NCBI GenBank assembly: GCA_009823505.1
Contig: VZQC01009601.1
Location: forward strand, 2,866,440-2,930,439
From: Rhizomys pruinosus
Taxonomy: Eukaryota > Chordata > Mammalia > Rodentia > Spalacidae
Reading direction: 5' to 3'
DNA: 64,000 nt
The position numbers and the translations under genes were made by a program. The notes below the pieces were generated by a model. It was not told the origin of the DNA and searched no databases. It saw nothing but the letters and a program-made list of their open reading frames with translations. The stretch's first letter is position 1. Every line of letters begins with the position of its first letter. Positions 34,256 to 45,959 of the stretch are shown here, piece after piece.

Positions 34256-34849
34256 TAGAACAGAACCCTAGAGACCTGTCCTTTAATAGACCCCAAATAT
34301 AGCAGTATCCCAAGATCCATCAGGCTTAATGAACTTGATGCATACACATACTCCCATCTTTTGCTGGCCAAGGTTGAAAAACTAGTCAGGTGAGGTATGT
34401 CAGAGGTGACAGAAATTGAATGGTTTGCAGTGACTACATTAGTTTGCAGAGTCTCTTTGGTCATATCATTTTTGTTCCTGAAATAATACTCTAATTCTCT
34501 ATGTGAGCATAGAGACAATCTAATGGTGCTGTTCGCCATGTGAATTTGAATTTATTTCTATATTAACTGTTTCAGTAAAATTGGTCTTCCTATTGTCTCA
34601 TTGAATATTTAACAAAGACTGCCCCCACAATTTTTGCATACACTTTTCCCTTCTTCTGGGAAGGACTTTGATTCTCCTATTGTAAATATAATTCTTATAT
34701 AATTCTTTGCCATCCTTTGAAGCCAAATCCTACTTTTTTCCAAAATTACTTCTCAGGCTATACTAACCTTTATCAATCTTATATTTTCTGAAATATTCTT
34801 ATATAAAGTGTTTTGAAATTTACATATAAAGCCTCTTATTTTACCACAC
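34256..34849. other. Unclassified sequence
   Basis: No recognised element; a 94-codon minus-strand frame at 34,255-34,539 has no motif. Confidence 0.4.
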
Positions 34850-35275
34850 ACCCTTGCTCTACTTTACTTCTCCATTATCATGACAAAACACTCTGATCAA
34901 CACCAACTTGGGGAGGACAGGGTTTATTTGTATTCTATCTCCCAGGTCACAGTTCATCACAGAGGAAGCCCAAGTTAGGAATTCAGAGCAGGAAACAAGG
35001 CAGAAGCTGAATCACAGGCCATTGAGGAATGCTGTTATCTGGCTTGCTCCCCTGGCCCAAGCTCAGCCTGCTTTCTTATACAATAAACAATAATTTGCCC
35101 AGACTTGACACTGCCTACAGTGGGCTGGGTCCTTCCACATCACTCAACAATCAAAAAAAAATACTCCACACACATGGCCACAGGCCAGTCTAATAGAGAC
35201 AATTCCTCAATTGAGGATCTCTCAACCCAAGTGGGTCAAGTTGACACTAAAGCTATGGAGCATCACATATAATTC
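34850..35275 (-). mobile_element. MaLR-like LTR (antisense)
   Basis: The plus strand runs from atgacaaaacactctgatca through aacttggggaggacagggtt and cctgctttcttatacaataa to gtgggtcaagttgacactaa. On the minus strand it starts near TG and carries a polyadenylation-type AATAAA-like region toward its other end, as LTRs do. A truncated sister lies at 46.79-46.98 kb. Confidence 0.55.
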
Positions 35276-36428
35276 CAGCACAACCCCCTCATGGCTATCT
35301 TTATTTCAGAAATAGCTGAAGTGTACTTTAGAGAGTATAAAGTAAATCTGATAATTAGTACCCTCTTTGTGCCTAAAATTGTGATTCTGAACATACATAT
35401 GTACCAAAAAAAAAGTGCAAAACAAGCCCCTAATGATAGGATACAAATTCTCCATATTCTGGAAAAATGTTCCATCAAACTAAATAACTAACCTTTCTTT
35501 CGGTTCATTATAAAACTTGTGAAAATGCTTGTGCTTAGATTTTTGTTGTCCTTTTTTCCCGAAATTCTCAGCAATCATTAAAACATAGATCAGGAATCTT
35601 ATGAAACTCTTTTGGGGAGAAATATCTGAGCATATTCTGATGGAATATGCCATCAGAATAGCAATAATAATAGTGCCTGGGGAAGAATGAGAAGATATTT
35701 GATGGAATACAATTTTTGTAAAATTAAACCCATATAATTTTGACCTGGAGATAAATATTCTCTACTATTTTAATGCTTGAAATAACTCCTTAGATTACAC
35801 AAGAAAAGCACCAGAAAGGGGAAAAGGAATGAACATTAGAGCAAGTTCTGCAGTTCCTATGGAGACACTGTCACTGCAATGCCTAACCACCTTTACAATG
35901 TGACTGACTTGTAATACATCAGCTCTGCCTATCTTTTTCTCTTCAGAATTTCATGCTGAAGTGCTTTCAAATGTTATGTTTCATATGTTTAAGTCATTGT
36001 AGGGGAACCATAAAAAGTGTCACAAGTTCCTATTAATCATTTTTGCAACTTCATTACTTTGGTACAAGAATCTAGAACCCAATCTACTCTCCTACCAATG
36101 CTAATGCACATGGTACCATTGCTGACTACAGGGATGATGTCCTATGGCAGAGCCCTGCAGCTTGTCAGTCTTGGAAGTGCAGCTTGTCATTTCTCTGTCT
36201 GTCTCATCTTGGCAAAGACAGTACTCTATTGTTTCTGTGTTTTACTATTTTAGATACTTCCTTTTAATGGTATCATAGATTCTTCTTTCTGTGTGAGGCT
36301 TATTTCCTGTAACATAATGTCCACCCAAATCAATCCATGCTGTTGCATGTGGCAGGATATCTTTAGATTTCTAACACCGAATCCTATTCCCCTATGTGCA
36401 GGAACAACATTTTGTTTATGTTTCTGTC
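35276..36428. other. Unclassified sequence
   Basis: About 1.15 kb without a recognised element. No credible coding frame. Confidence 0.45.
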
Positions 36429-36746
36429 AATAGACACTGTATTAGTTACTTTTCTGTTGCTGTGATAAGACACCGTTACCAAGGCTTTTATTTGGTTTAT
36501 GTTTCTAAAGGAGCAAGTGTCCATCATGGCGGGGAGGCATTGTGGCACAGGTGGCTTGGGCGTAAAGCTAAGTGTTCACTTTCCTCAAGCAAGCAAACTC
36601 CCAAGCCCACCCCCAGTAATCTACTTTCTCCAGCATGGGCACATTTTCTAAGTCCTCCCAAAACAGTGCCATCAAGTGGGGACAAAATGTCTAAATACTT
36701 AGAGCCTATGGGGGATATTCTGATTCAAAACACCACAGACACATTT
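36429..36746 (-). mobile_element. MaLR-like LTR (antisense)
   Basis: Opens tgtattagttacttttctgt and ends with gagcctatgggggatattct and a caccaca end. Same family as 10.63 kb, with similar length between the two landmarks. Confidence 0.55.
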
Positions 36747-37262
36747 TGACTATTGTGAATAAAGTATGAGGAGTGAATATATCTCTCCTAGATAAGTGTT
36801 TTTAAATTACATATCCAGAAGTTGGATCTTATGACATCTATTTCTTTGAGTAACCCCAATGTCATTTTCCACTTTGCACTCCCACAGATAGCGTACACAT
36901 TTTAGTTTTTCCATATTTTTATCAATAATTGATAACCTTTGTTTTATAAGACTATTTGATTAGTACAATTGCTATATAATATTTATAACACTGGAGGAAA
37001 TCATTCTACTTAGATTCTTCCAAATGTCTATCATTAGGACATAATGGCTAATAAATAAAGTAAGTGAAGGTGAGTTAATTCACTTAGTTATCTCAAAATA
37101 CTTCTTCCCATAATAATCTCTATAATTTTGTCTGATAAACTGAAGTCTAGAGCTGTTCTTGTTAAGCCTATTTTTAAATACTGGGGCCAATCAGATAGAA
37201 AGCAAAAGACTTTGGACTAGTCTGGATTGGCCAATATTTATTTGATTCCATAAGAGATGGTT
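36747..37262. other. Unclassified sequence
   Basis: No recognised element. Confidence 0.4.
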
Positions 37263-37555
37263 AAGAAATTCTTTATCAGGCTGGAGAGATGGCCTAGCGG
37301 TTAAGAGCGCTGACCGCTCTTACAGAGGACCCGGGTTCGATCCCCAGCACCCACATGGCGGCCGAAAATTTTCTGAAACTCCAATTCTTGGAGAACTCCA
37401 GTTCCAGGGGAATCTGACACCCGCTTCTGACCTCCGCGGCACTGCACTACACGGGTGCACAAAACTGCATGCCAGACAGTACATTCATACACATACAGAA
37501 ATAAATAAAAATTAAAAAAAAGAGCCTATTAAAAAAAAAAAAGAAATTCTTTATC
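37263..37555 (+). mobile_element. Young tRNA-derived SINE with 17-bp duplication
   Basis: Body 37,278-37,540, with A box tggcctagcgg and B box gggttcgatcc. The doublet is present with small changes (aactccaattcttggag). Target-site duplication aagaaattctttatc at 37,263-37,277 and 37,541-37,555. The A-tail is long and contains a short non-A segment, agagcctatt. Confidence 0.96.
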
Positions 37556-37589
37556 TGATGAGCAGGATTTTTGCCATGTATATTTTTTT

Positions 37590-37925
37590 TTGTTGATTTC
37601 ACAAAATGATTGACATAAAGGATTTATTTTGGCTCACAGTTTCATGAAATACAATGCATCATGGGAAGGACAACCTGAAATTGCATCTTGATCCTTGGTG
37701 GCAGGATCTTGATGCTGCCTCTTCTCACATTTTGATCCATCCAGAAATGGAGAAAGGACAAGAAACAGGGCTGCGCTATGACACGCAAGCCCCTTTCCCT
37801 ATCTTTTATGCCCAATAGTAGTTCTGCATGTGAAAGACAGCACAGCCTGCCCAGAGAGAGCCAGCGGCTGGAGAGCAAGTTTCAAATGCAGAAGCCTAAA
37901 AGGGACACTTCACATTAATATCAAA
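37590..37925 (-). mobile_element. LTR-like remnant (antisense)
   Basis: aggatttattttggctcaca near the left and a gacacttcacattaatatca end mirror the layout of the LTR-like copies at 10.6 and 36.4 kb. Diverged. Confidence 0.4.
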
Positions 37926-39953
37926 ACACCTAACAGCAAATCTAAATATCTCACCTTCCATGTTTCAATAAACAGTGTTGTTGCAGGTAGCTGCTGATGT
38001 ATTAACCAAGTGTATATTTATGCCTGGCAATTTCTTTCAGTCATTGTTAGCTTTACTTGTAATGTGAGAATCCGCTTTTAGATCATCTGTTGCTGAACTA
38101 GATGCTCTCAGCAAGTTCAGCTGCCCTTGTTCCATCTGGTCTCTCACCCCCAGCAAGTTCCTTTGGGCATGTTCAGCTGGCATCAGCCTAGAGTCTATAA
38201 AACAGGAGGAAGCAAGCAAGGTCTCAGGTAGTCTGATGTTTCAGCTTAAAATGGACCTATAGTCACTTTGTTGTGTCCTACTCACCAAGTCAAGTGACAA
38301 GCCACAAGAACACAAAGCACATGTAATAAAAGGGAAGTAGATTTCACTTTCAAAATGGAGACTTGAAGTGTTACATTGGAAACAGCAGGAGTACAAGAAA
38401 GCAGAAGAAATTGTAGCAGTTTTGTATAATCAGTCTTCCACACAACACTTATTTTGTTCCATGCCTAAAATCCTATTATGGCACTGTGTTCCAAGAGACC
38501 AGCCCTTCAGAGTCCCACAACTCAATCTCAATGCAACTCCATGTTCCAAAATGAGATTTTTACTCTCTGCCTCTAGCCATTAGTATCAGACCTTTGTGAT
38601 GTTATTTTGTCGTGATAATTTTCTTTTGAAATGTATCTTGTTCCACATGCTATCCCACTTCTTAAGTCTGAATGAATGAAGCCCAGTTATCTCCTCCAAC
38701 AATGATTTCATTTATTCTCTAAGGTTTAGTCGTATCTTTTGTTATCCTTCTTATTCCTGGCTGAGTCTCTACGCTGTCACTACTAAAATCATATGTATAG
38801 TAAATATTGTAAATTGGCCTTGTCATGATAAAAGCTGGGATGTGGCAGACAGAGAACTTAGAGAAAAATATTGGTGCCAATGACAAAATAGTAACAACAA
38901 CATCAAATGCAGTAGGATCTGCATTACTAAGTCCCTAGGAACAAAATAAATCAAGAGACAGCTGGGCTGATATCACTGCCAACCATAATTTCTGCAATGA
39001 AATATGAAGAGAAGAGGAGCCTTGTGCTTTGAGTCTGTTAGTAACTCTCAAGTCAAGGTTGAGATTAAAGGAATGATCCAGATGTGCTTGGAAGACTGAG
39101 ACGTTGTGGTGTCTAGCAAGAATAATGTTCAGTGGACTCTAATTCTTATTTTTCTGTCCATTCCACAAAGAATATATGGTATCAAATCCTGGGTATTTCC
39201 CATACACATTAAACAGCAGCTGTCATTTTGATATGGAAAGCTGGAGGACAAGAATCCAGGAGAAATAGCTATTCTATATTTATGAATGATCTGGGAGTCT
39301 AAAAAATTCAGGTCTAATTATATTTTCATCATGGACTCACTTCATCAGAAATGTGTGGCCTGAAACATGCCTGCTTAATGGATTTATTGTGGTGAACTAG
39401 AGAGTCATTTCCAGCTGGACCGGACAATTGCTGATGCAAGTTTTAGGGATACAGGTGGATTTGAAATCATTTATTATCCAATTAAGATTTATAGCCAATT
39501 TAGTGAATAAGTTTTCCATGGGGGAAGATTACAGTATTTCTCTGAACAGAAATGACTGGGGTACTTGCTGCCAAGGTCAGAACAGTGCAACGGACTACAA
39601 AGCACAGGTCCAGGGAGTCACCAGAATGGCCCAGATGATGCAGCTGGAGTAGAGTCTGAAAGACTAAAGTCAAAAGAGAAATAAGCAGGACAGAAATCTA
39701 GAGATTGGAGACAAAAGCTGAGATGTGTGCATTTCATACATCAAAGCCAGAACTTCTCAGTCACAAAGCCTTCAGGCTACTAAGGGCTAAGGTTGGACTG
39801 GGTCTGTCAGGCTTTAAAGAAGTCATTTGCAGTTTCTCTAATGACAAATCATATTAATGTTTTATATTTGTCACTCAAATAATAATGCTAAGGTACCACA
39901 AGATAATTAAATCAAGTGAAAATAAGATTTATATAAGAATCACAAGACTTCTT
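37926..39953. other. Unclassified sequence
   Basis: About 2 kb with no recognised repeat. If the window contains conserved non-coding sequence, this repeat-free block is one place to test. No convincing exon or open frame is seen. Confidence 0.45.
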
Positions 39954-40193
39954 AAAATTTTCAGGTCGGGGCTGGAGAGATGGCATAGCAGTTAAGAGCG
40001 CAGAGGACCTGTGTTCAATCTCCAGCACCCACATGGTGGCTGAGAACCATCTTTAACTCCAGTTCCAGGGGAATCCGACACCCTCTTCTGACCTCTGCAG
40101 CATTGCATGACACTGGTGCACAAACCTACATGCAGACACATAAAGAAAATAAATAAATAAAATAAAATAAAATAAAATAAAAATTTTCAGGTC
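39954..40193 (+). mobile_element. Recent SINE lacking the duplication, with internal deletion
   Basis: Body 39,968-40,179. The segment between ggttaagagcgc and agaggacc has lost about 19 bp, removing sequence between the A and B boxes. Only one aactccagttcc block is present. Target-site duplication aaaattttcaggtc at 39,954-39,967 and 40,180-40,193, and an (ATAAA)n tail. Despite the deletion the copy retrotransposed, or the deletion came later. Confidence 0.94.
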
Positions 40194-40264
40194 TTTTTGA
40201 CATTCTGGAGCATACTATGAGAATCCCCCTTGTTGATAATTCACTTAAATTATGAACTGTTTTT

Positions 40265-40540
40265 CACGTACACTAATTTTAAATTTTTTTAATTAATTTT
40301 TATTTATTTCTGTATGTGTATGAATGTACTGTCTGCATGCAAGTCTGTGCACCCGTGTCGTGCAACGCCGCGTAGTTCAGAAGAGGGTCTCAGATACCCC
40401 TGGAACTGGAGTTCTCCTGGAATTGGAGCTTCAGACAGTTCTCAGCCGCCATGTGGGTGCTGGGGATCGAACCCGGGTCCTCTGTAAGAGCGGTCGGCGC
40501 TCTTAACCGCTAGGCCATCTCTCCACGTACACTAATTTTA
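40265..40540 (-). mobile_element. Young SINE with 17-bp duplication, head cut by a few bases
   Basis: Antisense body about 40,282-40,523. It has the doublet and an intact B-box complement (ggatcgaacccgggtc). The terminal agcccc is absent: the plus strand goes from ccatctct straight into the target-site duplication. That duplication, cacgtacactaatttta, is at 40,265-40,281 and 40,524-40,540. It forms an inverted pair with the SINE 88 bp to the left. Confidence 0.95.
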
Positions 40541-40659
40541 TTCAATCTTCACTCAATAATTATTTTTCAATATCGCAATATTTGAAGAGAAATTCCTATT
40601 TTTCACCCCTGTTTTTACAAATTTCTTTATCCTATATTAGGACAACAATACACAACATT

Positions 40660-40735
40660 CCCACAGAGATCTGCAGTCTCTGCCTGCTGAGCTGAGCGCT
40701 AGGATTAAAGGTGTGCTCTACACCATGCTCTGCAA
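40660..40735 (-). mobile_element. B1 SINE fragment (antisense)
   Basis: acagagatctgcagtctctg, ctaggattaaaggtgtgctc and a catgctctgc end represent the 5' half of a B1 only. Confidence 0.7.
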
Positions 40736-41340
40736 AAGGCTGAGTCCTTAGATCACTGTTATCTTAGTACAATTAATTGTTATATACTCAAAGGAAATTA
40801 AAAACTTGGTTTCATATTTTAAATATATGCATAGCTTGGTGGGATTATATATTAATTCCACCCCTTCTAAAAGTCAGATGTCCAGAAATTTTCGTAAGTA
40901 ATGCATTCCAAACTCTCAAATGAGCTCTGATAGCCAAAAGACGTGGTAAAGCAAAGGCTTACTTAAGCTCCTGCTTAGTCTGTTAGCACCTCAAGGGACT
41001 GCTGTATTCTGTGAACTGTCTTCTCTGTTTTCTAACCATGGCAGATTAGAAGTAGGACTTGGACCGTAAGAGAGGACATAAGATTGGAAAGAGTGGAAAA
41101 TTCAAGACACATAACTGCAGACGTTAACAAGCAGGTAAGGATGTGACTGGAATGTGGATGAAACAAAAGAGTGAGAATCATTTCCAGTATTTAATACATC
41201 TTTATTTTTGATGGTTATCAATAGTTCAGTAATTTGCAGGAACTGCTTTTATCCTCACCCTCAACAAGTTGTGAGAATTTCCCTTTTGCACATGCCAATG
41301 CAAAGGTTCAGAAATATTAAATATCTTGCCCAGTGTTAGA
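40736..41340. other. Unclassified sequence
   Basis: No recognised element. Confidence 0.4.
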
Positions 41341-41450
41341 GACTCTGTAACATGTGTGTACATGTGTGTACTTGTATGTATTCTCATGTCTGCATTTGTA
41401 TGTGTGTACTTGTGTATGTGTGTTTGTGTGTGTCTGTGTGTATGTGCACT
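41341..41450. repeat. Degenerate TG-rich repeat
   Basis: Irregular tgtgtgta and tgtatgtg words without a fixed unit. Confidence 0.8.
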
Positions 41451-41603
41451 CAGTTCCTAATCAATGAAGTACTGATGCTTCTTTGTACTCTCCCCTGAGT
41501 TTTGCTTCTTGTGTCCTACATGATAACTCAAGGTTCTCTGTAACTCCAGTTACAGGGTATCTGTTGCTCTTTTCTGGATTCCTTAGGTGCTGGCACCCAC
41601 AAG

Positions 41604-41607
<4 letters not shown>

Positions 41608-41651
<44 letters not shown>
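41608..41651. repeat. (TA)n microsatellite
   Basis: About 21 TA units at the A-tail side of the neighbouring antisense SINE. Confidence 0.96.
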
Positions 41652-41654
<3 letters not shown>

Positions 41655-41892
41655 GAAATTTAAAAATATTTCGTTATTTTATCTGTATGAGTGCATTGCC
41701 CACATGTATGTAAGTGCACCCATGATGTGCTATGCACAGCAATCAGAAGATGGTTTGGGATCTTTGGATCCTGTGGAACTGGATTTATGGATGGTTAGCT
41801 GCTTTGTGGATCCCGGGAGCCAAATGAGTCCAACCTGGGTCCTCTGCAAGAGCAGCTAGTGCTCTTAACCATTGAGCCATCTCTCCAACCCC
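41655..41892 (-). mobile_element. B2/B3-type SINE (antisense), old
   Basis: A tail complement, gtggaactggatttatggat, ggtcctctgcaagagcagct and gagccatctctccaacccc. No 17-bp duplication. Confidence 0.88.
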
Positions 41893-42029
41893 ACATAAAA
41901 TCTTTCAGAAACTAAGAAAAAACAGACTTTCTCTTGTAGAGAATATAATCTACCATATTATGCAGGGCTCGTTCTCAAGAAGAATAGTATCAATGTAATA
42001 TATATGTAGAAATTTGTCAGATTGGTTTT

Positions 42030-42434
42030 CTCAGTAGTGGGCTGGATGAACCCTGTAGTTGTTCAATCCAGGAAGCATCTCATCTGAGCAATCGCAACAG
42101 GACGCTACAACCCAAGCTTGCCCTGGAAGCCCTCTGGTACTGAGTCAGCACTGGAAAGCTGTGGAAGCTGATGTCTTGATTCACTGGAGGATGGTGACAG
42201 CCCCATAGATGCACTTGCTTAAAAGAAGTATCAAATGTAGATGACAGCCTGCTTCTCTTCTCCCAGAAACTCTTGATATTGAGGCCAATTAGAAGGTGCC
42301 CCCACATTGAGGTCAAGTCATCCCCCTTTAGTTAGTCCTCCCTCTAAGTAAACAAACGGATGGGCCCAGAGGTGTGCCTCCTCAGTGATTCTAATTCTAG
42401 TCACTTTGACAGTCAAGACCAACCATCACAATCA
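42030..42434 (-). mobile_element. LTR-like remnant (antisense)
   Basis: On the minus strand it begins TGTGATGGTTGGTCTTGACT and continues with an acacctctgggcccatc-type stretch. This is the outer sequence of a rodent/eutherian LTR-like family. The internal part is diverged. A sense copy fragment may lie at 63.4 kb. Confidence 0.45.
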
Positions 42435-43894
42435 TACTCAGCAAAACCTAAGAATTCCTTAACAAAGCTGGGGAAATTGCAGTGTATTTCCCATTTCTAG
42501 AGCCAGTACAAATTGGATGGACAGGACATGAGACTTGTTTTGCTGCTATGTTGAAGCTTACCATCAGAGGAATGCAGAATGCAGAACTGGCACCAGTCCT
42601 TTATCATTGACTTATGGGTGCCTCTGCAAACTTAAGAAGCTAGGCTAGTTTGGTGGCTTAAACATTCCCTTAGCTCCAGAAATCTGTTAAAGTATACATG
42701 CCCAGAACTGGATGACTTGGGACTGCTCTGATCCAAGCACAATCACCTGAGGGAACTCATTGTTCACTACTTCTCCTAAAAACCAAGAAGCCTCCCAAGA
42801 AATATGTGACACAGGAGACCCACCAGACTGGATAATCTCAATGTTTTATGATTCTGTTCCTTTAATTGCTGCCTGCGACATTCATTTTATTGTGAAATCA
42901 GAACCAAATTTCAGCACAGAAAAACGAAAAAAAAGTTCAGCAGTTATAAATTGTATCAGAAAACAGGCAGTCATTTGGTTTGCTTCAATTGCAATTTTTG
43001 AAGCATTGTAATTGGAAGGATTTAACTGTCTTCTAGGCATAATTTTAATTCACAAAACACTATCTGTTTTTTTTTTCCCCCTTTGGACATTAGGATATAA
43101 TGAATCAAAGGAACTCAGGCTCACGTTCTCCAAATTTTTCATTAAAATTGACAGTGACTTCACTGACCACTGGAACCAATGTCCTGCTGCAGGGAACAGT
43201 ACAGTTTTCTGTAATTTTGCATATTTCTATATGCAAAATAAAGTAAATTTGCATATTTCTATATGCAAAATAAAGGAAATTTCATGTGATGGAATTGTCT
43301 TGCTCACTAGGCTTTAATCCACATGTGATATTCCTGACAGTCATCCTAGTCTTTTCTAAAATTTACAATCCATTCATGTCCCACTAGGAACTAAATCTAC
43401 ATATCAATATGTATTCCAGGGAATAGGTACTTTGTTTCCTGTGTCTGATTATGCAGATATTTTAATTTTAGAATACCTCTAGATTCAGTGTCTCCTGTTA
43501 CTGGCCTCTAATATTAGCTGGATCCATTTGTTATGATCAATGATTAAAATGGTACAAGTGGTTCTAAATTACTAAGTGAGCTATAAGTATTTGCTGGATT
43601 TGATGAATATCTACAATTAAAACAGGAATCATTTATTTTCATTGTTATAAGAAATAACCTGGGTACTTTCTTTCTTAAAGTTTACTATGGGAGCCTACAT
43701 GGTACCCAGTTCTAGGAACAGCTAGACTCTTCTATCAATGTTAAGTTCTGCTTTGCCCATCTTTATACTGGGCATCATAATACAGATTGATACAAATCAA
43801 TGACAGTAAATATCAGTTAATAGATATGTTTCCATAGGAAACATTTTTAGTAACCTAGGTGTGTACTTGGCTTGGGTTATATAGCCCCTTCATT
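42435..43894. other. Unclassified sequence with a 32-bp tandem pair
   Basis: About 1.46 kb without a recognised mobile element. Contains a 32-bp duplication at 43,216-43,279. Frames near 43,012-43,317 (about 100 codons) have no recognisable domain. Confidence 0.45.
43216..43279. repeat. 32-bp tandem duplication holding octamer-like palindromes
   Basis: Two units (43,216-43,247 and 43,248-43,279) differ at one base. Each unit contains tttgcatat, a 4-base spacer and atatgcaaa, so each is itself an inverted repeat. ATTTGCAT, the POU octamer, occurs exactly at 43,247-43,254. Confidence 0.93.
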
Positions 43895-44162
43895 TAAATA
43901 ATGTACTTGTTTTCTTTTTTTTTTTATTTCTGTATATGTATGAGTGTACTGTCTGCATGTAGGTTTGTGCACCCGAATCGTGCAATGACGCGGAGGTCAG
44001 AAGAGGGTGTCGGATTCCCCTGGAACTGGAGTTTCCTGGAACTAGAGTTTCAGACGGTTCTCAGCTGCTGTGTGGGTGCTGGAGATCGAAACTGGGTCCT
44101 CTGAAAGAGTGGTTGGCGCTCTTAACCTCTAGGCCATCTCTCCAGCCCTAAATAATGTACTT
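43895..44162 (-). mobile_element. Young SINE with duplicated block
   Basis: Antisense body 43,909-44,148. The doublet is present in slightly shortened form (ctggaactggagtttcctgg / aactagagtttcag). Target-site duplication taaataatgtactt at 43,895-43,908 and 44,149-44,162. CpGs partly decayed. Confidence 0.94.
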
Positions 44163-44196
44163 TTAGGAGTATGGTTCTTTTACCTGTACATATTAT

Positions 44197-44197
<1 letters not shown>

Positions 44198-44240
<43 letters not shown>
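44198..44240. repeat. (CA)n microsatellite
   Basis: About 21 CA units. Confidence 0.97.
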
Positions 44241-44244
<4 letters not shown>

Positions 44245-44759
44245 AACAACATTGAAACCCCAATACCTGGATTTGGCTAAACTTATATCCTTTCTGAACA
44301 ACAGAATAAGTTTATTCTTCTCTTAATACCCAGCAATCTGTGCTTCCTTTCATTTCAAGTCCTTGAATAAAAGAACCTGGAAATACCCAGATGAGACCTG
44401 ACTACTAGTGAAAATTATCAATACATAGATAATAAATGTTAGCCATCATGCTATTTGTTGCCCTTACAGGTTTTTATTGTGACCAGCAAAGAGAAGGCAA
44501 AGCAAAAAAAGCAAGAAATTATAGAGTAAGATCAAGAAAAAGAGAAAGAAGTCATCTCCTCGTTCTGCTTTGCAACTTTTATGACACCTAGGTTAGACAT
44601 GAATTAGACTACTTCCCCATAGAACCATTTGGGGTTACATAACACTCATGCTGTCATCTGCCACAAGAGCCAAGAAATTAGAACTTCTGATGGTGTTGTA
44701 GGACAAAAGAAATATCTTCAGTGATGAATTAAAAATCTCCAATGATTTCAGCATTGTCC
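44241..44759. other. Unclassified sequence
   Basis: No recognised element. Confidence 0.4.
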
Positions 44760-45090
44760 CAGTCAGTTCAGGCTATTGTGACAAATGTATGACAGATTGG
44801 TGGCTTAAGTAAAACCAGCTCACTCTGGTTTGTGGGAGGAAGTCAAAGAGCACGATGCCCATGCACTATGGATTCTTCCTAGTATATCTATAACTGAATT
44901 CCTTATTCGATGGGGGTGTATGGTGGGGAGAATACATATCTGCTCTGATGAGGCATTAACCCCACTCATGGAACCTGACTCTTGCACTCATGCCCTACTT
45001 CCCTCCCAAACTGCGTTTAAAACCATCAAAATGGAGTCTAGGTTCTAACATGTGCATTTGAAGGAAACATAAGCATTCAGTCCATAGAAG
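44760..45090 (-). mobile_element. Old MaLR-like LTR (antisense)
   Basis: cagttcaggctattgtgaca, ttggtggcttaagtaaaacc and a taagcattcagtccatag end follow the order of an antisense MaLR-type LTR. High divergence. Confidence 0.42.
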
Positions 45091-45495
45091 ACGTGCCATC
45101 AAGTGTGAGAACCACTAGTCAGATCTAAAGAACTTCTCTACTCCAAACTCTGCCAGATTCCTCTGACTCAAGTGTTTGGGGAAGATTCCAGAATTATGAC
45201 TAAAAAGAATGCTTTGTCTTAATGAGCACATGAGTCAGCAATGGAATCACATCTGTAATGAGTAATTTTCTGGATATTTCCAAACCCAATTCCCCATGCT
45301 GCTTCACTTGATTAACTTAGAACAGTCAAGGTGAGGCCAGCTTCCCGAGCCTGTCTCCCTCAGGGCACCCAGATCAAATTTCTGACTCCTTGTTTATACT
45401 TCTGACTCCAGATGGTGACTGTCCTAGTTCTTAATGGCCATGTATTCATGATTCAAGAATTATTGTTACTAAATTGCATTACATTTTCTTCTGAG
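45091..45495. other. Unclassified sequence
   Basis: No recognised element. Confidence 0.4.
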
Positions 45496-45573
45496 TTTCA
45501 ATTGCCTGGGGGTTAAGGATATGCATATATATATATATATATATGCATATCCTTAACCCCCAGGCAATTGAAA
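45496..45573. repeat. Perfect 78-bp palindrome with AT core
   Basis: Every base from 45,496 to 45,534 pairs with its mirror partner up to 45,573, with no spacer and no mismatch. The arms are tttcaattgcctgggggtta and aggatatgcat leading into alternating AT. Symmetry ends abruptly outside (G at 45,495 faces T at 45,574). Confidence 0.98.
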
Positions 45574-45689
45574 TTACATAACAAGTTGGTGTATGCTTTA
45601 ATGTACCTTTAAAAAAGACAATTATTCTTTCTCATAAAACTTAGAACTATGGAAAATATACACATAAAATTTAAAATTTTATTTTTGCT

Positions 45690-45842
45690 CTTTCTTTCCT
45701 TGCCTTACCTGTCCCCAATTGATTTATTTTCATGGAGATAGGTTCTCAGCAGGTAAGCGTGGATGAGCTGGAACTCACAGGGATCCATCTGTTTCTGCTT
45801 CCAGAATGCCGGGATTAAAGGTGTGGACTATCACATCCTACT
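45690..45842 (-). mobile_element. B1-like SINE (antisense), diverged
   Basis: catggagataggttctcagc, gctggaactcacagggatcc, tgccgggattaaaggtgtgg and a tcacatccta end follow B1 order with an altered middle. Confidence 0.68.
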
Positions 45843-45959
45843 GAAACAACAGCTTAATATGTGATGTTAAAAGTTATTTTTAAAAATTGATCAAGTAATT
45901 TGAAAATAAATTGAGCTTCTCTTCAATATCTGTGTTACATATCAACTTGTTAGAGAAGA

